Shown here in pieces: positions 58,422-64,000 of a stretch of DNA of 64,000 nt; position 1 is the first letter of the stretch, and each line of letters begins with the position of its first letter. A program made the position numbers and the translations under genes. The stretch covers positions 40,613-104,612 of the forward strand of contig JACRFB010000024.1 of assembly GCA_016218045.1 (NCBI GenBank). The letters are read 5' to 3'. This DNA comes from Ignavibacteriota bacterium. GTDB taxonomy: Bacteria; Bacteroidota; Ignavibacteria; SZUA-365. Below the pieces are notes generated by a model that saw only the letters and a list, made by a program, of their open reading frames with translations, was not told the DNA's origin and searched no databases.

Positions 58422-61406
58422 GTGATACGACATATCGGAGTGATAATTCTGTTGTTTGCAGCGGCGGCGGTTGCCACCGCGCAGAACGACAGCGTGGATG
58501 TGACCTTCCGCTACACATCCGCAGGTAATCCATCGCTGGTGCATCTGCCGGGCGAGTTCAACAATTGGGCGAACAATTCCGGCGGCAGCATCACACCAAA
58601 CGCGCGTTGGACCATGGTGAAGAACGCCGCCGGGGTGTGGGAAAAAACCGTGCGGCTGAAAACGGGCGGCGGCACGGGTCCGGGCGGATCGTACCAGTAC
58701 AAATTCAACGAGAACGGCACGTCCGACGGCTGGCTGGCGGATCCGTTGAATCCGCGCACCTTCGGATCCTACGGCAACAGCATCATCGCCATCGGCGCAC
58801 CGACCATCTTTCCCCTGCTCCCGAAACCGGGCGGCATCGTGTCCGTCGACACGCCGCGCATCACCGCGGGCATCTTTCCCGCCATCGGCAGCAGCATCGA
58901 CACCGCGGCCACCACACTGACGGTCGACGGTGTGATCGTCGCACATGGTGGTGTGTACGACGCGGCGAGCGGACGCTTCACAGTGCTCCTCCCGCAGCAA
59001 AACGACGGCGAACATACAGTGCTGCTGCGCGCGGCGGATTCACGCGGACGCTTCACCAGCGACTCGACACGATTCACGGTGAAAGCCGCGCCGCTGCAGT
59101 GGCTCACACGCAGCAATCCGCGTGTGTACGACAGCAGCCGTATCGTGGAGGGACGTGTGACCGATGCGCGCATCACGGCCGTCTCCGTCGTGAAAAACGG
59201 ATCCGACACCGCAACCGCCACGGTTCAGGGCGACACATTCCGCGCCACCATCGATCTTGTGGAAGGCGACAACGTGCTGCGTGCCGTGGGACTGCGCGAC
59301 GGGCTTCCCATCCAGACCGAGTCCATCATCCTGACACGGATCATCGATCACACACCACGTCCCGTGATGACGGCCTCGCCCGGCGGCGCAAGCTTTTTCC
59401 TGAGCGCGGTGCAGAGCACCGATCCCGACGGCGATCCGCTCACCTTCCGCTGGGTGTCGGAGGACTCGCTCAATCCCGAACCGCTCGGCCTCGACCGCGA
59501 GGGCGCGATGGTCGGTGTGTTATATCCTCGCACCGATGGCGAATACTACATCCGGCTCGAGGCGCGTGATCCGGCGGGCAATCTCGGCATCGTGCGGCAC
59601 TACTACACCATGTACAACGGCGAGGGTCTCAGCGGAACAAACGACAATCCGCGCTGGGTGCGCGACGCCGTGGTGTACGAGATATTCGTGCCGGCCTTGT
59701 CGCCCGCTGGCACGCTGCGCGGTGTGCTCGACCGCCTCCCCGACATGGCTGATCTTGGTGTGAACATGCTGTGGCTGATGCCCATCATGGACAACCGCGG
59801 CACCGTGAACGAATTCAACGGCGGCTACGACATCGTCGACCTGAAAAACGTGGACGAATCACTCGGCACGCTGGCCGATTTCCGTGCGCTCGTCGATGCC
59901 TGCCACGCGCGCGGGATGCGTGTGATACTCGACATCACGCCCAACCACGTGTCGTCGGAACATCCCTGGGTGCAGGACATCCGCGCCTGGAAGGATCACA
60001 GCATCTACCGCGAATACGTGGAGAACCGCGTGCTTGGAAACGCGCGCGATCTGGGCCAGTCGGTCGTAAGCGACGCGGGCTATCCGCTGTACGCGCGTTA
60101 CAGCAACTGGGCGCTCCCGAACCTGAATCTCTCGAACCGCGCGACACGCGAGGCCATGCTCGACGTGTACCGCTTCTGGACGCGCGAGATGCGCGCCGAC
60201 GGTTTCCGCATGGACGTGTACTGGGGCCCGCAGAACCGCTACGGCGAGGCCGTGTGGTGGCGTCCCTTCCGCGAGGAGATCAAGAGAATCAAACCCGATA
60301 TTCTGATTCTCGGCGAAACGGACGGCACGGGTCCGGGCTCGGAAAAGAATTACGCCGACGGCGGCGGCGCGATGGACGCGGGCTACGACTGGAACTGGTA
60401 CGGCCAGATAAAGGCGACACTCTCGAGCGGCGACGTGAACAACCTCATGAACCGCACGCGCAATTTCTCGCCCACCACGCGCTACAATCATTACACGGGT
60501 GAACATTCCTCGTATCTGCGTTTCCTCGAGAATCACGACGAGGACCGCATCGCGCAGATCTTCGCCTCGAACACCGAGCGCACAAAACCGGGCGTGGTCG
60601 TGTCGCTGACGGCGCCGGGCATGCCGATGATCTACGCGGGCCAGGAGATCGGCTGGCGCGGACGGCGCGACAAGATCACCTTCCCCGCTCCCGGCGCTTC
60701 CGCCCTGCGCGCGTATTACAAGAAGCTGATCGGCCTGCGGGCGACGCTGCCCGCGCTGCGCGATCCCGACATCACCGCGCTCGTGACGGCGGCCTCGGCC
60801 ACGATGGCCTATGTGCGGCCGTGCATCAACGAAAACGTGATCGTGGCGGCGAGCTTCTCGTCGTCGGCGAACACCGTACGGCTGAACGTGGCCGAAAGCG
60901 CGCTGGCGCTGTCGCGACCGCTCGACGCCGCCGCGCGGTATTACCTGAACGACATGTTGAACGACACGACCTTTGTTGTCACGAAGGCGACACTCGGCGC
61001 CATCGAATTCGGTCTGTCGCCGTGGCAGTCGCGTGTGCTGCTGCTTTCCGACACGGCGCTCTTCCCCTTCACCACATCGACCGGATCCGTGCCCGCGCTG
61101 CCCGGCACGCTCGAGCTGGGCGGCGTGTATCCCCATCCGCTGCGTCTCGCCGGTGACGGCGCGTCGCTCACGTACACCGTCCCCGCGGCGTACGCGGGCC
61201 ACCGCGTGACACTCACCGTACACGACGCGCTGGGGCGTGTGCTCGCGCGTCTCGCCGAGGGCGAAGCCGGCGCGGGCACACATGCGGCAACCATTCCCGC
61301 GGGCGCCTTCCCCGCCGCGGGCCTGGCGGCCCTGCGGCTCACGGTGACAGATAATCGGACAGGTGCATCCGAAATACGCACACTGCCCGTCCTGGTGCTG
61401 CCATGA
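58422..61406 (+). CDS. Secreted GH13 alpha-amylase family enzyme with T9SS-type tail
   Basis: 994 residues from the GTG at 58422, with AAAGGAG 7 bases upstream; the open frame reaches further back but only through the intergenic repeats. Signal peptide H-I-G-V-I-I-L-L-F-A-A-A-A-V-A-T-A-Q. A CBM48/E-set-like domain (about 22-120) has L-P-G-E-F-N-N-W. Ig-like modules follow, then the GH13 barrel: D-I-T-P-N-H, nucleophile Asp598 in G-F-R-M-D, acid Glu632 in L-G-E-T-D, and Asp706 in N-H-D-E-D-R. The C-terminal ~85 residues (G-V-Y-P-H-P) resemble a type A sorting domain. It should cleave alpha-glucans outside the cell. The stop overlaps the esterase start (ATGA). Confidence 0.88.
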   Translation: MIRHIGVIILLFAAAAVATAQNDSVDVTFRYTSAGNPSLVHLPGEFNNWANNSGGSITPNARWTMVKNAAGVWEKTVRLKTGGGTGPGGSYQYKFNENGTSDGWLADPLNPRTFGSYGNSIIAIGAPTIFPLLPKPGGIVSVDTPRITAGIFPAIGSSIDTAATTLTVDGVIVAHGGVYDAASGRFTVLLPQQNDGEHTVLLRAADSRGRFTSDSTRFTVKAAPLQWLTRSNPRVYDSSRIVEGRVTDARITAVSVVKNGSDTATATVQGDTFRATIDLVEGDNVLRAVGLRDGLPIQTESIILTRIIDHTPRPVMTASPGGASFFLSAVQSTDPDGDPLTFRWVSEDSLNPEPLGLDREGAMVGVLYPRTDGEYYIRLEARDPAGNLGIVRHYYTMYNGEGLSGTNDNPRWVRDAVVYEIFVPALSPAGTLRGVLDRLPDMADLGVNMLWLMPIMDNRGTVNEFNGGYDIVDLKNVDESLGTLADFRALVDACHARGMRVILDITPNHVSSEHPWVQDIRAWKDHSIYREYVENRVLGNARDLGQSVVSDAGYPLYARYSNWALPNLNLSNRATREAMLDVYRFWTREMRADGFRMDVYWGPQNRYGEAVWWRPFREEIKRIKPDILILGETDGTGPGSEKNYADGGGAMDAGYDWNWYGQIKATLSSGDVNNLMNRTRNFSPTTRYNHYTGEHSSYLRFLENHDEDRIAQIFASNTERTKPGVVVSLTAPGMPMIYAGQEIGWRGRRDKITFPAPGASALRAYYKKLIGLRATLPALRDPDITALVTAASATMAYVRPCINENVIVAASFSSSANTVRLNVAESALALSRPLDAAARYYLNDMLNDTTFVVTKATLGAIEFGLSPWQSRVLLLSDTALFPFTTSTGSVPALPGTLELGGVYPHPLRLAGDGASLTYTVPAAYAGHRVTLTVHDALGRVLARLAEGEAGAGTHAATIPAGAFPAAGLAALRLTVTDNRTGASEIRTLPVLVLP

Positions 61407-62845
61407 GAGGTAGGCGCGGCCTGCTCGCCGCCATACTCTGCCTCACGTCGGCCGCATCCGTACCCGCCGCCGCACAATCCTTCTCCGCCTTTGTGGCGCG
61501 TGTGCACGCGAGTCCCGCGCCGCAGCGTCCCGCGATGGTCGACAGTTTTCTGGCGGCTCAGCAGCGGGTGCCGCTGATCGAGAGCGACACCGTGGCCGTC
61601 TTTCTCCACCGCGGCCGCGCGACACGTGTCACCGTGCCAAGTGATGCAAACGGCTGGAATCCCGACACCGACGTGATGCAGCAGCTCGCGTCGACGGATC
61701 TCTGGTACTGCATCCGCGCGTACGCGGCCGATGCGCGCATCGACTACAAGTTCACCGTCGACGGCGCGTGGATCACCGATCCGCGCAACTCCGCAACCTG
61801 CAGCGGCGGCTTCGGTCCCAACTCCGAACTGCGTATGCCGCGGTACGTGGACCGTCCCGAGCTGCACACGGATCCCGCCGTGCCACGCGGCGCGCTGTGG
61901 GACACAACCATGTCGTTCGACGGCAGGGCCCGCACCGTGCGCGTATACACACCCGCGGCATACGATACAGCGCGCGGCGCGTGTCCCGTCATACTCCTGC
62001 ACGACGGACTCGAGTACATATCACTCGGCGCGGCCTGCACGGTGCTCGACAATCTCATCGCCGCGCGTCGCATACCGCCCACGATCGCGGTGTTTGTGCC
62101 TCCCGTACTGCGCAAGTCGGAATACGCCGGCGCGCGGATGGACGCCTACGCGCGCTTCATCAGCCGCGAGGTGCTGGGCGCGGTGGATGCGCGCTTCCGC
62201 ACGAGGCGCGACCTGCCCGCACGCGCGGTCGCGGGTGCGTCCGACGGAGGCAACATCGCCCTGTACACGGCCATGTCGTATCCCGACGTGTTCGGCTGTG
62301 TCGCGCCACAGTCCAGCAACATCGTGCCCGTCATCGATTCGACCTTCCGTCACGGTCCCGCGCTGCCGCTGCGTGTGTACATGAGTGTGGGCACGTACGA
62401 CATCCCCATACTGCTGACACTTGCGCGCGGATTTGCGCCGGTGTTGTGGGACAAGGGTTATGAGCACGTGTACAAGGAAGTGCCGGAGGGTCACAGTTGG
62501 TGCAACTGGCGCGCGCGTTTTTCCGAGACGCTGCTTTTCTTTTTCGGCGAGATGGTCACATCCGATCCAGCGCTGCCGGAGCAGGGAGGACTGCTGCTGC
62601 CACCGGCGTATCCGCAGCCCGCGACAGGAGCAACAACCATCCCCTTCCGGCTCGAACGTCCCGCACATGCGCGCCTCAGCATCAGCGACGCGCTTGGGCG
62701 CGAGGTGGCCCTGCTCGCGGATGCGAGTTACCCCGCGGGCACACACACCGCGCGGTGGGACGCGTCCGCGGCCAGCGCTGGCGCCTACATCTGCGTGCTG
62801 CGCAGCGGCCCTGTACACATAGCACGGAATATCCTCGTCTGGTGA
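61403..62845 (+). CDS. Secreted esterase (Esterase D/enterochelin esterase-like) with T9SS-type tail
   Basis: 480 residues. Signal peptide G-L-L-A-A-I-L-C-L-T-S-A-A-S-V-P-A-A-A-Q. An N-terminal glycogen-binding-like domain (V-P-S-D-A-N-G-W-N-P) precedes an alpha/beta hydrolase of the putative esterase family: nucleophile Ser280 in A-G-A-S-D-G-G and histidine in E-G-H-S-W. The last 80 residues (A-Y-P-Q-P-A-T-G-A-T-T-I) look like a T9SS type A sorting domain. Members act on acylated sugars, feruloyl esters or siderophores. Coupling to the GH13 gene suggests removal of acyl groups from a glucan, which is inference. Confidence 0.85.
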   Translation: MRGRRGLLAAILCLTSAASVPAAAQSFSAFVARVHASPAPQRPAMVDSFLAAQQRVPLIESDTVAVFLHRGRATRVTVPSDANGWNPDTDVMQQLASTDLWYCIRAYAADARIDYKFTVDGAWITDPRNSATCSGGFGPNSELRMPRYVDRPELHTDPAVPRGALWDTTMSFDGRARTVRVYTPAAYDTARGACPVILLHDGLEYISLGAACTVLDNLIAARRIPPTIAVFVPPVLRKSEYAGARMDAYARFISREVLGAVDARFRTRRDLPARAVAGASDGGNIALYTAMSYPDVFGCVAPQSSNIVPVIDSTFRHGPALPLRVYMSVGTYDIPILLTLARGFAPVLWDKGYEHVYKEVPEGHSWCNWRARFSETLLFFFGEMVTSDPALPEQGGLLLPPAYPQPATGATTIPFRLERPAHARLSISDALGREVALLADASYPAGTHTARWDASAASAGAYICVLRSGPVHIARNILVW

Positions 62846-62970
62846 CAATTTTCCCGTTCACTGTTTCGTCGCACTTTCCGCCAGCGGCGGACTCAGTGAG
62901 ACACGAGGTTGCCGTTCCGCGGTTCCCTTTCCCCGTTCACCGTTCCCCATCACTCATTACCATCACGCAC

Positions 62971-63432
62971 ATGCCCGCCATCGACAATTTCCTTGCAGCC
63001 AAACGCATCGCCTTCATCGGCGTATCACGCAATCCGAAAGAGTTCAGCCGCATGCTGTTCCGCGAGTTCCGCACACGGGGATACGACGTTGTTCCCGTCC
63101 ATCCCGACGCACGCGAGATCGAGGACCTCGTCTGTTACCCGAGCATTGACGCCGTGACTCCGCCGCCCGAGGCGGCCATGTTGTTGCTGCCGAAACCGAA
63201 GCTCGCGGACGCGGTGCGCGCCTGCGGCGCAGCGGGTGTACGGCTCGTGTGGGCCTACGGTGTGACCGGCGAAAAGGAGATCCCCGCCGACGCGCACGCG
63301 GCCGCCGCCGAACACGGACTCGACTTCATCGCGGGCCACTGCCCATTTATGCTGTTACCCGACACCGGCGCCATACACCGCTTCCACGGCTGGATCTGGA
63401 GTCTCCTCGGCAAAATGCCAGAGAGGGTGTAG
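62971..63432 (+). CDS. CoA-binding domain protein (YccU-like)
   Basis: 153 residues of the CoA_binding_2 family: R-I-A-F-I-G-V-S-R-N-P-K-E-F near the start, Y-D-V-V-P-V-H-P, and a C-terminal A-G-H-C-P-F-M. The Rossmann fold binds CoA; the physiological role is unknown. The ATG at 62971 was chosen as the first in a proper family start (MPAIDNFLAAKR); the 125-bp upstream space carries CCGTTCC-type short repeats and no clear ribosome site. Confidence 0.88.
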   Translation: MPAIDNFLAAKRIAFIGVSRNPKEFSRMLFREFRTRGYDVVPVHPDAREIEDLVCYPSIDAVTPPPEAAMLLLPKPKLADAVRACGAAGVRLVWAYGVTGEKEIPADAHAAAAEHGLDFIAGHCPFMLLPDTGAIHRFHGWIWSLLGKMPERV

Positions 63433-63441
63433 GGGGGGTGG

Positions 63442-63930
63442 TTTACAGGAGGAACGGAGGGAACGGAGGTTTTTTTTAACGCGCGACTAGGAGTGGCTGT
63501 TGGGCGTAGTGCCGTTCCCGCGGGTGGAGGGGCTGGTTTACAGGAGGAACGGAGGGAACGGAGGTTTTTTTTACGCGCGGCCTCGGGGTGGCTGTTGGGC
63601 GTAGTGCCGTTCACGCGGGTGGAGGGGTTGGTTTACAGGAGGAACGGAGGTTTTTTTATCGCGCGGCCTCGGGGTGGTTGTTGGGCGTAGTGCCGTTCAC
63701 GCGGGTGGAGGGGTTGGCTTACAGGAGGAACGGAGGGAACGGAGTGTTTTTTTATCGCGCGGCATCGGGGTGGCTGTTGGGCGTAGTGCCATTCCCGCGG
63801 GTGGTAGGGCTGGCTTACAGGAGGAACGGAGGGAGCGGAGGTTTTATTACGCGCGGCTTGGGGTGGCTGTTGGGCGTAGTGCCGTTCCCGCGGGGGTGGA
63901 CGGATGGGAAGGTTGAACACGATTCAACGG
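63442..63930. repeat. 95-bp tandem repeat, 5 units, with T7-8 runs
   Basis: Units start (TTACAGGAGGAACGG) at 63442, 63538, 63633, 63719 and 63815; the third unit is 9-10 bp shorter because one GGAACGGAG step is missing. Each unit is TTACAGGAGGAACGG, a T run (interrupted in the last unit), GCGCG, GGCTGTTGGGCGTAGTGCC, then CCCGCGGGTGG or CACGCGGGTGG. Open frames across it are composition artefacts. The remaining space to 64000 shows nothing I can identify. Confidence 0.92.
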
Positions 63931-64000
63931 GTCGATGGAATTCGGGAACAAATGTTTTTCTCACTGCGTATAAAGTCCGGATTGTTTAGGGAGGACGAGA

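Noticed and set aside
63493..63989. Small proteins of the form V-G-R-S-A-V-x-A-G-G through the 95-bp array
   Set aside because: They are products of the tandem repeat with frame changes between units and no start signals.
1..64000. tRNA, rRNA or riboswitch genes
   Set aside because: I read all intergenic spaces and found no cloverleaf, rRNA segment or known riboswitch core; small RNAs without strong sequence marks could still have been missed.

Overview
The window is a GC-rich stretch (about 60-65% by eye) of a chromosome from a Gram-negative bacterium of the Bacteroidota/Chlorobiota (FCB) lineage. The evidence is four secreted proteins with type IX secretion (T9SS) C-terminal sorting domains (two carrying the NYPNPFNP motif), a GWxTD-domain protein, a short HPF gene followed by HPr kinase, Kdo activation (kdsB) for lipopolysaccharide, and a probable ceramide pathway. 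An Ignavibacteria/Kapaibacteria-like organism fits best; that placement is inference. No rRNA, tRNA, transposase, CRISPR or phage gene was found.

Layout. 1-7223, minus strand: a housekeeping run (hypothetical, ybeY, smg, topA, xer recombinase, hpf, hprK) ending in a truncated solute-binding lipoprotein, with an intrinsic terminator between hpf and hprK. 7400-11065, plus strand: gltX, a GT2 glycosyltransferase, a DUF2064-like protein and nadD. 11072-18308: a candidate sphingolipid locus (reductase cerR-like on the minus strand, divergent from a serine palmitoyltransferase-like enzyme and a bCerS-like acyltransferase), followed in the same direction by gatC, kdsB, rimO and a GWxTD protein. 18309-19156 is a gene-free island of short repeats and hairpins. 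19157-20935 is an ABC exporter.

21136-33068 is the most interesting coding region. A PspF-like AAA+ activator with unusual active-site residues is followed by a well-matched sigma-54 promoter (22231-22246) and a tightly packed operon: a small unknown protein, EtfB, EtfA, a membrane FeS oxidoreductase (ETF:menaquinone oxidoreductase type), an HdrD-like protein, HdrA, MvhD, and the small and large subunits of a group 3c-type [NiFe] hydrogenase with a maturation protease. This joins an ETF/quinone module to an Hdr-Mvh electron-bifurcation module in one transcription unit.

33167-55103 holds two giant tandem paralogues (3508 and 3370 residues) of secreted parallel beta-helix proteins with T9SS tails. 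The 1.3 kb between them is a composite repeat island: a 16-bp repeat, four palindromes, fifteen 21-bp units, four more palindromes and an 8-bp repeat. 55350-57259 is kdgK-eda (2-keto-3-deoxygluconate catabolism), separated by 7-bp repeat arrays. 57260-58421 is a tandemly duplicated block of about 435 bp rich in hairpins. 58422-62845 encodes a secreted GH13 amylase-family enzyme and a secreted esterase. A CoA-binding protein follows, and the window ends in five copies of a 95-bp repeat. Short-period intergenic repeats are therefore a striking general property of this genome.
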